Shown here: positions 1-6,609 of the stretch, piece after piece
Position numbering within the stretch: the first letter of the stretch is position 1
Layout: every line of letters begins with the position of its first letter
Assembly: GCA_041750975.1 (NCBI GenBank)
Contig: JBGSYN010000262.1
Span: 1-6,879, forward strand
Direction: 5' to 3'
DNA: 6,879 bases
Source: JBGSYN01 sp041750975
Lineage (GTDB): Bacteria; Pseudomonadota; Alphaproteobacteria; Geminicoccales; Geminicoccaceae
Notes under the pieces: generated by a model
What the model saw: the letters and a program-made list of their open reading frames with translations, nothing else
The model's database searches: none
Told to the model about the DNA's origin: nothing
Program-made: the position numbers and the translations under genes

Positions 1-80
1 TCGAAGCGGGAGCCTTGCAGGTTGGTGGCGAGCCTGACGCCCATTTTGCCGCCGGCCCCCAAGAGCGCGATTTTGGTCAT
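1..80 (-). CDS. apnO: NAD-binding oxidoreductase, N-terminal fragment (probable D-apionate oxidoisomerase ApnO)
   Basis: Only the first 26 codons are in the window; the gene continues past the left edge. The start is the ATG at 80-78, preceded by a strong AAGGAGG. The peptide opens MTKIALLGAGGKMGVRLA, a beta strand followed by the glycine-rich turn GAGGKMG (residues 8-14) that begins a Rossmann NAD(P)-binding domain. It is the third gene of the minus-strand operon, 33 bases after the kinase stop. In the described D-apiose pathways ApnO, an NAD-dependent oxidoisomerase, converts D-apionate to 3-oxo-isoapionate, the substrate of the kinase OiaK. The Rossmann start is seen directly; the ApnO assignment is inferred almost entirely from the neighbouring kinase and RuBisCO-like genes. 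Another sugar-acid or 6-phosphogluconate-type dehydrogenase is possible. Confidence 0.6.
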   Translation of the reverse strand, partial: MTKIALLGAGGKMGVRLATNLQGSRF

Positions 81-89
81 GATTTTAGT

Positions 90-96
90 CCTCCTT
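90..96 (-). promoter_or_regulatory. Shine-Dalgarno for the partial dehydrogenase gene
   Basis: The minus strand reads AAGGAGG here, nine bases before the ATG at 80-78. It is the strongest ribosome-binding site in the window and fixes the start of the partial gene. It lies inside the 33-base gap after the kinase stop, so the third gene can be initiated independently of coupling. Confidence 0.8.
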
Positions 97-113
97 GATG
101 AATGGATTCTGGA

Positions 114-1487
114 TCAGTCGATGCGACGCCGGCCGGCGCGGATCTGCGCGAAATAGTCGGGCTCGCCCATTTGCCCGCCCTTGAGCGCGATCTCCAGTGT
201 GCCGTAAGCGGGATCGTCGCTATGGGCGCGGTTGAGCGAGGCCGCCGGCGTGATCGAGGCGATGGCGGTCAGGGCGTAGATATTGAGCGCGCTCAATCCA
301 TGGCTCGAGGTATCGCCGCCGGCAATCACCGCCCGCCTGATGCCGGTTTCGCGCAATAGTCTGTCGAGCAGACGGCCGAGGCCGTCGCCGATCCTGGCAT
401 TGACCTCGGCTGGATCGACGCCCCGATCGCTCAGGGCGGCTTCGAGCCTCGCGATCGACGGATCCTCGGGGCCCTTCGCCGTGTGGAGGAGCGGGTCGCG
501 GCCCTGGCTCAAGGCGGTTCGAGCCTGCTGCATCCCTCGTTCCAGTTCGGCCTGCCATTGGCGTTCGTCGAGTGCGCCAAAGGGATCGAGGGGAATGGGT
601 GAAAAATTCTGTGAGGCGGCACGATCGATCTGCCGCGCCGTGACCGGCGAGCAGGAGCCCGAGACGATGACGATGCGCTCGGCCGGGGGTCTTTCGAAAG
701 CCCAATCGGACGCCCGCAGCAGACCTCGTTCCTGCCAATGGGCGACCAGCGCATATTCGACCCCCTGGCTGCCGATGGCGAGACAGCGCTTCCCCCGGTT
801 TTCCCAAACCAGACGGCCGGCCTCGGCGAGCGTTTCATGATCGATGACATCGAGTGCGATGATTTCCGCACCGTCGTTCCGTGCCGCCGCCAGCGCCTCG
901 TCGCCACGTCCGGCCTTGAGCGCCACGAAATCCACGAGGCCGATCGGGATCGCGGTTTGCCGGGCGAGATGCAGGCGGACATCGGCCTCGGTCATCGGCG
1001 TCACGGGATGCCGGCGCATGGTCGGATGGCGGTCGAGCCGATAGCCCTCGCCCTCGGCGACGGCGAAAAGATTGCCCATGGCCTGATAGCGCTGGATGGC
1101 GGGCGCTGCGATCAGCAGCGGATGCCAGACGCCGCCGAGGATGGGTGCCGCGATCTCGACCGCTTTGCCGATCGATCCGACATGGGGGGCACTGTCGAAC
1201 GTTGAGCAGACTTTGTAGTGGCTCAGCGGTGCCTTCAGTGCGGCCAGGCTCTCGAAGATCGGCGGCAGATGGTCGGCCATCCAGGCAGGGCTTCTGGAGC
1301 GTGCCGCCCCCGCGATGCCGATCCCGCGATACCCCTCGAATGCCCGAAGCTGCGCCGGTGTCGGCGGCGCCAGAAACAACACCGTCGGCAGGCCGGCAAA
1401 GGTCATCACCTCCATCACCGCCGCCGAGCCGGTGAAATCATCACCGTAAAACGACAAGAGCAGGCCATCCGGCAATGGCGCGGTCAC
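114..1487 (-). CDS. oiaK: Four-carbon acid sugar kinase family (DUF1537) kinase, probable 3-oxo-isoapionate kinase OiaK
   Basis: A 457-residue cytoplasmic kinase of the normal length for the DUF1537 (four-carbon acid sugar kinase) family. The N-terminal sugar-binding domain carries DDFTG (residues 16-20). The C-terminal nucleotide-binding domain carries SGSCS (276-280, followed by T283 and Q286), GGDTSSHG (390-397) and LKGGQMG (435-441), all family hallmarks. The frame is open further upstream to an ATG at 1640, but that extension lies wholly inside the preceding gene and is arginine-rich shadow sequence. The GTG at 1487-1485 overlaps the RuBisCO-like gene's TGA in the sequence GTGA and has GGAG eight bases upstream, so translation is probably coupled. 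Family members phosphorylate erythronate, threonate and related sugar acids. Next to a RuBisCO-like gene the best match is OiaK, which makes 3-oxo-isoapionate 4-phosphate with ATP. Family assignment is near certain; the substrate is inferred from context. Confidence 0.9.
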   Translation of the reverse strand: MTAPLPDGLLLSFYGDDFTGSAAVMEVMTFAGLPTVLFLAPPTPAQLRAFEGYRGIGIAGAARSRSPAWMADHLPPIFESLAALKAPLSHYKVCSTFDSAPHVGSIGKAVEIAAPILGGVWHPLLIAAPAIQRYQAMGNLFAVAEGEGYRLDRHPTMRRHPVTPMTEADVRLHLARQTAIPIGLVDFVALKAGRGDEALAAARNDGAEIIALDVIDHETLAEAGRLVWENRGKRCLAIGSQGVEYALVAHWQERGLLRASDWAFERPPAERIVIVSGSCSPVTARQIDRAASQNFSPIPLDPFGALDERQWQAELERGMQQARTALSQGRDPLLHTAKGPEDPSIARLEAALSDRGVDPAEVNARIGDGLGRLLDRLLRETGIRRAVIAGGDTSSHGLSALNIYALTAIASITPAASLNRAHSDDPAYGTLEIALKGGQMGEPDYFAQIRAGRRRID

Positions 1488-2737
1488 CGGTAGGTCTCCA
1501 GGGCAGCTTTCAGCTCCGGATTGTCCCGCGCGTGGTTTTCGAGCGAGATGCCGAGCATGGCGGCCTCCCAAGCCTGCCGCAGACTGGCGACACCGCCCGC
1601 GACACCGCCCGGATGCGCCATCACACCGCCGCCGCAGCAATAGATGAGGTCGGTCGAGCCCAGGGCTGCATGGGTATCGTGCACCTGCTTCGCCGACTGG
1701 CCCGATGAAAATACCGGCATGACGGTGCAGGGTTTGCTCTCGAACATCGGCGTCAGACAGGAGCGGGCGGAGGCGATCACACTTTCGTCGGGCTCGCAGA
1801 ATTTGTTTCTGAGGCCGTTGACATGCATGTGATCCGCACCGGCAAGGCGCCAGAACTTGGCCCAGGCGACATAGGTGAAGCCCAAGAGCGGGTGCCTGGA
1901 GAGGGCGCCCCAGCCATTGCGGTGGGCGTGTATCGGCAATTGACTATGGCGGCGCAACGCCAGGAGTCCCGTGAGGCCGACGGAATTGAGGCTGGCCATG
2001 ACGCAGGTGCCGCCTTGGGCCAGGACCAGATCGTGCCGGGCGCGCATCTCGTCGATTTCGCCGGTGAGATTGAAGGCGACCATCGTCTTCGTGCCGGTAC
2101 GGTCGGCATGGCGATTGACCACATCCATCACCGCCTCGACCCGTTCCGCAAAGGGACAATGCGGGCCGTCGCCTTGCAGCTCGTCATCCTTGATGAAGTC
2201 GATTTCGGCGGCACAGAGCTCGTCGACCAGATCGGCTGTTGCCTTGGCGTCGAGACCGACGCTCGGCTTGATGATGGTGCCGATCAGCGGCCGGTCGGCG
2301 ACGCCGGTCAGGCGCCTCGTCCCCTCGATCCCGAAACCCGGGCCGGGATTGGCGTGAGCGAAGGCTTCGGGCAGGTCGAAATCCAGGAGCTTCAGTCCGG
2401 AAAAGGCATGGAGTTCGAACAGATTGCCGGCAATGGTCGCCATCAGATTCGGCAAGGAGGGGCCGAGATTGGCGAGCGGCCAGGAGAGTTCCACACGGGC
2501 CCGTCGATAGACCCCGTCGCCCGAGGTCCGGCGCGCACCGGGCAGCGAAGGCTCGGGCGATGGCTCGAGCGGTTCGATGCGCTCCACCACGGCACCGGCG
2601 CGCGCCTTGAGTTCCGGCGTCTCGCCCGGTACGGCAACGAACGTGCCGCTCGACTGCTCACCCGCCATCTCGGCGGCTGCACGCTCGAGGTCGGCTGCCG
2701 TTTCGATCAGGTAGCTGGCGCGGATCCGTTCGGTCAC
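1484..2737 (-). CDS. RuBisCO-like protein (form IV), probable 3-oxo-isoapionate-4-phosphate decarboxylase or transcarboxylase (OiaX/OiaT)
   Basis: A 417-residue RuBisCO large-chain homologue. The N-terminal domain (about 1-135) begins ERIRASYLIET, as RuBisCO-like proteins do, followed by a TIM barrel. Active-site equivalents are visible: K157 in GTIIKPSVGL (RuBisCO K175), the carbamylation lysine K183 with metal ligands D185 and E186 in FIKDDE (K201, D203, E204), H272-R273 in HAHR (H294-R295), H305 (H327), K312 (K334), SSG at 344-346 and the phosphate-loop glycines 369-371. The loop-6 sequence is GLRNKFCEP rather than the GTVVGKLEG of true RuBisCO, and there is no small subunit or phosphoribulokinase gene nearby, so CO2 fixation is unlikely. 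With the adjacent DUF1537 kinase the known fit is OiaX (decarboxylase to a pentulose 5-phosphate) or OiaT (transcarboxylase/hydrolase giving 3-phosphoglycerate and glycolate). Sequence alone does not separate them. The GTG at 2737-2735 is preferred to upstream ATGs at 2839 and 2797: it has GGAG four bases upstream, matches the family N terminus, and the extra residues resemble no domain. Confidence 0.9.
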   Translation of the reverse strand: MTERIRASYLIETAADLERAAAEMAGEQSSGTFVAVPGETPELKARAGAVVERIEPLEPSPEPSLPGARRTSGDGVYRRARVELSWPLANLGPSLPNLMATIAGNLFELHAFSGLKLLDFDLPEAFAHANPGPGFGIEGTRRLTGVADRPLIGTIIKPSVGLDAKATADLVDELCAAEIDFIKDDELQGDGPHCPFAERVEAVMDVVNRHADRTGTKTMVAFNLTGEIDEMRARHDLVLAQGGTCVMASLNSVGLTGLLALRRHSQLPIHAHRNGWGALSRHPLLGFTYVAWAKFWRLAGADHMHVNGLRNKFCEPDESVIASARSCLTPMFESKPCTVMPVFSSGQSAKQVHDTHAALGSTDLIYCCGGGVMAHPGGVAGGVASLRQAWEAAMLGISLENHARDNPELKAALETYR

Positions 2738-2741
2738 ATTT

Positions 2742-2745
2742 CTCC
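2742..2745 (-). promoter_or_regulatory. Shine-Dalgarno that decides the GTG start of the RuBisCO-like gene
   Basis: The minus strand reads GGGACGGAGAAAT immediately before the GTG at 2737-2735, placing GGAG four bases from the start. The ATG at 2839 lacks a comparable site, and the ATG at 2797 has AGGGA directly abutting it, which is too close to work normally. This supports the shorter 417-residue protein. Confidence 0.6.
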
Positions 2746-2780
2746 GTCCCTTATGGGCGAGATCCTTTATTGTTCTACTG

Positions 2781-2807
2781 AGTATACCACTGGCCATTCC
2801 CTGTCGA
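2781..2807 (-). promoter_or_regulatory. Candidate promoter of the minus-strand sugar-acid operon
   Basis: On the minus strand TGG-TATACT (2789-2781) matches an extended -10 element (TGn then five of six to TATAAT). TCGACA (2807-2802) matches five of six bases of the -35 consensus, with a short 15-base spacer, as is tolerated with an extended -10. Initiation near 2774 would give a leader of about 37 bases before the GTG at 2737 and would leave both upstream ATGs outside or at the very edge of the transcript, agreeing with the chosen start. The GTATAC palindrome at 2782-2787 inside the -10 could be part of a repressor site. Found by eye only. Confidence 0.35.
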
Positions 2808-2987
2808 GCCGCTGCAACCTCGGCAGCCTCGCTTTTCATAGAATTTGCTTGACCGCTGGCGACAACTCACGATGGTGCCGATCTTCAAAGTTGTATAGAT
2901 AAGGGTGCCAGAAACCTCCTGGCTACGAATTCGCCTGTTGGGGGTATAGGATTGCGGCAAATGCTGATGGCATCCAAGGTGTTGTCC

Positions 2988-3854
2988 ATGGAAAATTCGA
3001 TTACCTCAAGGCGGACCTTGCTTTCGATGATGCTTGCGCTCGCGGGAGTTCAGGCAGTCTCTCGGCGTGTATTGGCGAATGGCGAAGACTACCACGTCCA
3101 CAATTTCGGCGTCTTCCCGTATCTGCCGGCGCTCAAGCTCGAGCACCTATTCGCGCCGATGGTATCGGAGTTCTGCACGATCCTAGGCTGCCCGATCCAG
3201 TTGCGAACGAAGTCGACATTCGAGGAATTTCGCGCGGAACTGGCGAATCAAGCCTATGACATCGCGTTATTGCATCCGTTTTTTCTGGTCGAGGCACAGC
3301 AGCACTACGGCTATGTAAAACTGGCCAGGGTCGACGACGATCTGTCCGGTGTGATTCTCGGATGCCCGGATAAGGGCCTCAAGGGCATCGGGAGCTTGCG
3401 GGGCAAGGTTTTGGCACTCCCGCCGCGCCTCGCCGGTGTCAGCTATCTCACCGTCCTGGCACTGGCCGAGAATGGACTTGAGCCTGGCGTCGATATCGAG
3501 CTTCGGCACTATCGAACCAAAGTGTCCTGTCTCCATGCCATCGCCACGGGCGAGGCCGATGGCTGTGTGATCCCGTCTTTCATGGTCGATCAGCTCGATG
3601 CAGTTAAACGAATGGGCTTGGTGACGATCGCGGAAACGGCGCCCATTCCGGGGCTTGCATTTGCGGCATTGGAATCGCTTGAGGCCGGGAAGCGGGAAAG
3701 TTTGAAGCGACAAATGTTGGCGTGGGACACGACCGCCAGAGGCCGGGCGGTTCTCGAGCGGGTGCATTGGTCGCGGATTGTCGAGGCCACGGATCAAGAC
3801 TACGCCTTGATCGGCGTGCACAATGCCCTGCTGACCAAATACGCGATGCGCTGA
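2988..3854 (+). CDS. PhnD-like (phosphate/phosphite/phosphonate-type) periplasmic solute-binding protein, Tat-like signal
   Basis: A 288-residue exported binding protein of the PhnD-like, type II periplasmic-binding fold. Residues 1-30 form a signal peptide: S7-R8-R9-T10-L11-L12 resembles a twin-arginine motif, the hydrophobic core runs about 10-23, and cleavage probably follows VLA at 28-30. The mature part shows family features: the first strand YHVHNFGVFPYLP (35-47), a helix carrying TFEEFRAELANQAYDIALLHPFF (77-99), LRGKVLALPP (137-146) and the second-lobe GEADGCVIPSFMVDQL (188-203). There is no lipobox cysteine. The frame is open to a TTG at 2952 with in-frame ATGs at 2961 and 2967; the ATG at 2988 is chosen because AAGG lies eight bases upstream and it gives the most normal signal peptide, though 2961 is a real alternative. 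No permease or ATPase gene is adjacent; the next gene, 18 bases on, is a membrane c-di-GMP enzyme, so a sensory rather than transport role is inferred. The ligand is unknown. Confidence 0.85.
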   Translation: MENSITSRRTLLSMMLALAGVQAVSRRVLANGEDYHVHNFGVFPYLPALKLEHLFAPMVSEFCTILGCPIQLRTKSTFEEFRAELANQAYDIALLHPFFLVEAQQHYGYVKLARVDDDLSGVILGCPDKGLKGIGSLRGKVLALPPRLAGVSYLTVLALAENGLEPGVDIELRHYRTKVSCLHAIATGEADGCVIPSFMVDQLDAVKRMGLVTIAETAPIPGLAFAALESLEAGKRESLKRQMLAWDTTARGRAVLERVHWSRIVEATDQDYALIGVHNALLTKYAMR

Positions 3855-3872
3855 CGCGTCCCCAAATTCCTC

Positions 3873-6593
3873 ATGGGACTGCGCTTTCGAATAGCCATAA
3901 CGATTCTCGTTCTCGAGGCGTGCCTGGTTGCGGCGGTCCTGTTCGTGACCCTTCGCTACGTCCAGCAAACCACCAGGGCCCAATTCGAAATCGGTGACAA
4001 GGTCACGATCAATCTGCTCGACGATCTGGCCCGCATCGCCCTCTTGACCGATGATTTCGCCGAGCTTCAGGCCTTTGTCGAAGAGACGCGAAACACGACC
4101 CGCCTGCAATCGGTAGCACTCGCCGATCTTTCCGGGCAGGTCGTCGCTGCGAGCGATACAGGTCGCATCGGCGACGATATTGTCCCCAATGAGGTAGTGC
4201 CCGGCATTCGAAGTCATCTCGTGCCGCTCGGCGCTTACGGTCTGCAGCTTGGCACCTTGGCCGTTGAGTTCAACGACGGCGACCTGCAGCGGGCGCTCAA
4301 TACGGCATATCGGCGAGGGTTCCTGATCGCTGTCGCGGGCATGGTCGTGATCGCATTCGTCAGTATCGGCACCGGCCATTTCCTGACGCGCCGGCTCAGC
4401 CGGCTGGCCCGCGTCGCCGATCGCGTTGCCGGCGGCGACATGAACCTCCGCGTCAACATCAAAGGCCGGGACGAGACGGCGCGCGTCGGCATCGCCATGA
4501 ACGGCATGCTCGATCGTCTCTCGGCCCAAATCCACGACGTCACGCAGTCCCGCGACCGCCTCTATGTGCCGACCGAGGCGATCCATGACGGGTTCGCGAT
4601 CTGGAACGCGGAAGATCGCCTCGTCCTCTTCAACAGCCGCTTCGTCAGTTTCTACAAGGGCGTTCCCGTCGACCCGAAGCCGGGGCTCAAATTCGAGGAT
4701 TTCGTTCGGGCTACCGTCAGTCATACGGTGAACCTCAATAACCTCTCGGGCGAGGAATGGATCGAGCGTCGCATCGCCTATCATCGAGAGGGCGACAGCA
4801 GTTTCGAGGTGCGGCTGCGCGACGGGCGCTGGCTGCATGTCGACGAAAGGCGAATGGCCGATGGCGGCGTCGTCGCGATCTATAACGAAGTGACCGAAGC
4901 CAAGAATCGCGAGCAGGCTCTGCTGGACAGCCAGGATCGATTGCGCCTGATCATGGATAGCGTCGGCGAAGGGATCGCCACGCTCGACGAGACCGGCAAA
5001 ATCGAGGCCATCAACAAGGCCATGGAGAAGCTTTTCGAAAGGTCGACCGATGATCTGGTCGGCCGACCTTTCCATACCCTCTTTATGAGCCGGGGCGATA
5101 GCGGCCAGACCGAATTGTCGAAGATCACGTCAGGGGGCCTCACCACCGACGGCTTCGAACGCATCGCCGTCCTCGGCAAACGAAAATCCGGCACGTTTCC
5201 CGTCGAAATTGGCCTCAACTCAGTCAGCTGGCGGGGCCAGTCCATGTACATCGCGTCCATTCGCGACGTGACCGAACAGCATCAGGCGCATTCGATGATC
5301 CTGCATCAAGCGACCCATGATGCGCTGACGGGATTGCCGAACCGCGCCCTGATCGACGATCGTCTGGAGCAGGCCATCAGTGCGGCACGGCGAACCGACA
5401 AGAGCTGCGCAGTGCTGTTTCTCGATATCGATCATTTCAAGTCGATCAACGACACGCTCGGCCATACGGTCGGCGACGAGTTGCTGGTGAAGGTCGCCGA
5501 AAGACTGCGGAGCTGTGTCCGCGAAGGCGATACCGTAGCGCGGATGGGCGGCGACGAGTTTCTGTTGGTAATCGGCGATCTGCCCCAGCCGCAGGACGTT
5601 CTGAAGCCAGTGCGCAAGATCTTGCTGGAGATCCGCAAGTCCTTCAGCCTGCAGGGCCGTGATGTGCACATCAGAGCCAGCCTCGGTATCGCGTTCTTTC
5701 CATTCGATGCCGACGATCGCACGCAACTCCTGAAGAACGCCGATATCGCCCTCTATCGGGCGAAAGAGCACGGTCGCAACCGCTTCGAACTGTTCGATGC
5801 GTCGATGCGCGATCAGGCGACCGAGCGTGGTCTCCTCGAAGCCGATTTGCGCCAGGCGCTGGCGGACGATGACCTCTATCTGGTCTATCAGCCGCAGTTC
5901 GACATGGCCTCCGGCCACTCGATCGGATTGGAGGCCCTGGCCCGCTGGAATCATCCGCGTCATGGCGACATTTCCCCAGCACTGTTCATCCCGCTTGCGG
6001 AGGAATGCGGGCTGATCAACGATGTCGGCGCCTGGGCGGTGCAGCAGGCCTGCCAGGACCTGATCGGCTGGCGCGCCGGCGGGATCTCGGTCTCGCGCAT
6101 TGCCGTCAACGTCTCGCCCCGCCAGCTCAACGACGAACTGTTCGAGCAGGTTTCGCAAAGCTTGCAGGATGCCAATCTCGATCCGAGCTATCTCGAACTC
6201 GAACTCACGGAAACCGCCCTCATCCGCGATCGTCAACCGGCGGCCCGAGCGATCAGCCGGCTGCGGGCCCTGGGCGTCGGCCTCGCCCTGGACGATTTCG
6301 GCACCGGCTATTCATCGCTGAGCCATCTGCGTCGCTACCCGATCCAAAGGGTCAAGGTCGACCGCACCTTCGTGCGCGATCTGGCGAGCGATCCGGCCGA
6401 TATGGCCGTCGTCCGGGCGGTCGTCGGCCTCTCGCACGGCCTCGGCATGCGCGTGGTTGCCGAGGGCATCGAATCCAATGAGCAGCTCACCATTCTGCGC
6501 AAGATGGGCTGCGATGAGGGCCAGGGCTTCTTCCTCGCCCGTCCATGCCGCGCCCGCGATATCCCAAGCCTATTGGAACTGGTGCCGGGCTGA
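3873..6593 (+). CDS. Membrane-bound HAMP-PAS-PAS-GGDEF-EAL bifunctional c-di-GMP synthase/phosphodiesterase
   Basis: A 906-residue inner-membrane signalling protein. Order: transmembrane helix (about 7-27); periplasmic sensor (about 30-147) with a PAS/Cache-like strand LADLSGQVVAAS at 83-94; second helix (about 149-168); HAMP (about 170-222, with AGGD and DET); PAS (about 232-340, with IHDGFAIWNAEDRLVLFN at 237-254 and DGRWLHVDERR); second PAS (about 352-468); GGDEF domain (about 475-640); EAL domain (about 650-903). The cyclase motif GGDEF is intact at 559-563 and the inhibitory site R550-E-G-D553 sits exactly five residues before it. Phosphodiesterase signature residues are also present: E687-A-L, N746, E777/E780 in ELTE, D807-D808 in DDFGTG, K828, AEGIE (863-867) and Q884. 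Both activities are therefore possible, with net output probably set by the sensors. It follows the PhnD-like gene by 18 bases with no clear Shine-Dalgarno, suggesting co-transcription and translational coupling. The likely input is the binding protein docking on the periplasmic domain; this is inference. An ordinary GGDEF-EAL protein is a sure call; net enzymatic direction is not. Confidence 0.95.
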   Translation: MGLRFRIAITILVLEACLVAAVLFVTLRYVQQTTRAQFEIGDKVTINLLDDLARIALLTDDFAELQAFVEETRNTTRLQSVALADLSGQVVAASDTGRIGDDIVPNEVVPGIRSHLVPLGAYGLQLGTLAVEFNDGDLQRALNTAYRRGFLIAVAGMVVIAFVSIGTGHFLTRRLSRLARVADRVAGGDMNLRVNIKGRDETARVGIAMNGMLDRLSAQIHDVTQSRDRLYVPTEAIHDGFAIWNAEDRLVLFNSRFVSFYKGVPVDPKPGLKFEDFVRATVSHTVNLNNLSGEEWIERRIAYHREGDSSFEVRLRDGRWLHVDERRMADGGVVAIYNEVTEAKNREQALLDSQDRLRLIMDSVGEGIATLDETGKIEAINKAMEKLFERSTDDLVGRPFHTLFMSRGDSGQTELSKITSGGLTTDGFERIAVLGKRKSGTFPVEIGLNSVSWRGQSMYIASIRDVTEQHQAHSMILHQATHDALTGLPNRALIDDRLEQAISAARRTDKSCAVLFLDIDHFKSINDTLGHTVGDELLVKVAERLRSCVREGDTVARMGGDEFLLVIGDLPQPQDVLKPVRKILLEIRKSFSLQGRDVHIRASLGIAFFPFDADDRTQLLKNADIALYRAKEHGRNRFELFDASMRDQATERGLLEADLRQALADDDLYLVYQPQFDMASGHSIGLEALARWNHPRHGDISPALFIPLAEECGLINDVGAWAVQQACQDLIGWRAGGISVSRIAVNVSPRQLNDELFEQVSQSLQDANLDPSYLELELTETALIRDRQPAARAISRLRALGVGLALDDFGTGYSSLSHLRRYPIQRVKVDRTFVRDLASDPADMAVVRAVVGLSHGLGMRVVAEGIESNEQLTILRKMGCDEGQGFFLARPCRARDIPSLLELVPG

Positions 6594-6596
6594 AGA

Positions 6597-6609
6597 CCCG
6601 CCGCGCGGG
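6597..6609 (+). terminator. Small GC-rich hairpin just after the GGDEF-EAL stop codon
   Basis: CCCGC-CGC-GCGGG forms a perfect five-base-pair stem with a three-base loop, starting four bases after the TGA. It sits where a terminator would be expected, but no T-run follows, so it does not qualify as a classical intrinsic terminator and could be chance in GC-rich DNA. Confidence 0.2.

Larger units (their letters stand above)
2738..2987. other. Divergent intergenic control region
   Basis: About 250 bases separate the divergent starts of the RuBisCO-like gene (minus) and the PhnD-like gene (plus). The stretch is visibly richer in A/T than the flanking genes. GTATA occurs on the plus strand at 2782, 2893 and 2944; the first lies in the candidate -10 of the left operon, and TTGTATAGAT (2891-2900) is a possible -10 for the rightward unit with no good -35. 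I see no clear long inverted repeat, riboswitch or attenuator. The frames open across it on both strands have no recognisable protein features. Confidence 0.4.

Noticed and set aside
1488..1640. 51-codon N-terminal extension of the kinase to ATG 1640
   Set aside because: It lies entirely inside the RuBisCO-like gene, is low-complexity R/G/A sequence absent from the family, and the GTGA overlap start has a suitable ribosome-binding site.
1484..2737. True RuBisCO large subunit / carbon-fixing enzyme
   Set aside because: Loop 6 differs, the protein is shorter than form I/II large chains, no small subunit or phosphoribulokinase is present, and it sits with a DUF1537 kinase.
1823..2902. 359-codon open frame on the plus strand opposite the RuBisCO-like gene
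   Set aside because: The minus-strand reading contains the full set of RuBisCO-family active-site residues, so this is its shadow; no domain or credible start was seen.
2988..3854. Phosphonate ABC transporter component
   Set aside because: No phnC or phnE-like gene is adjacent and the downstream partner is a c-di-GMP enzyme; a transport role with distant permease genes cannot be fully excluded.
3267..5075. 602-codon open frame on the minus strand across the binding protein and the first half of the GGDEF-EAL gene
   Set aside because: It lies opposite two genes with unmistakable domains, crosses their junction, and its translation shows no motif; long antisense frames are common in GC-rich DNA with strong codon bias.
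5220..6236. 338-codon open frame on the minus strand opposite the GGDEF and EAL domains
   Set aside because: It is antisense to conserved catalytic motifs and has no recognisable protein features.
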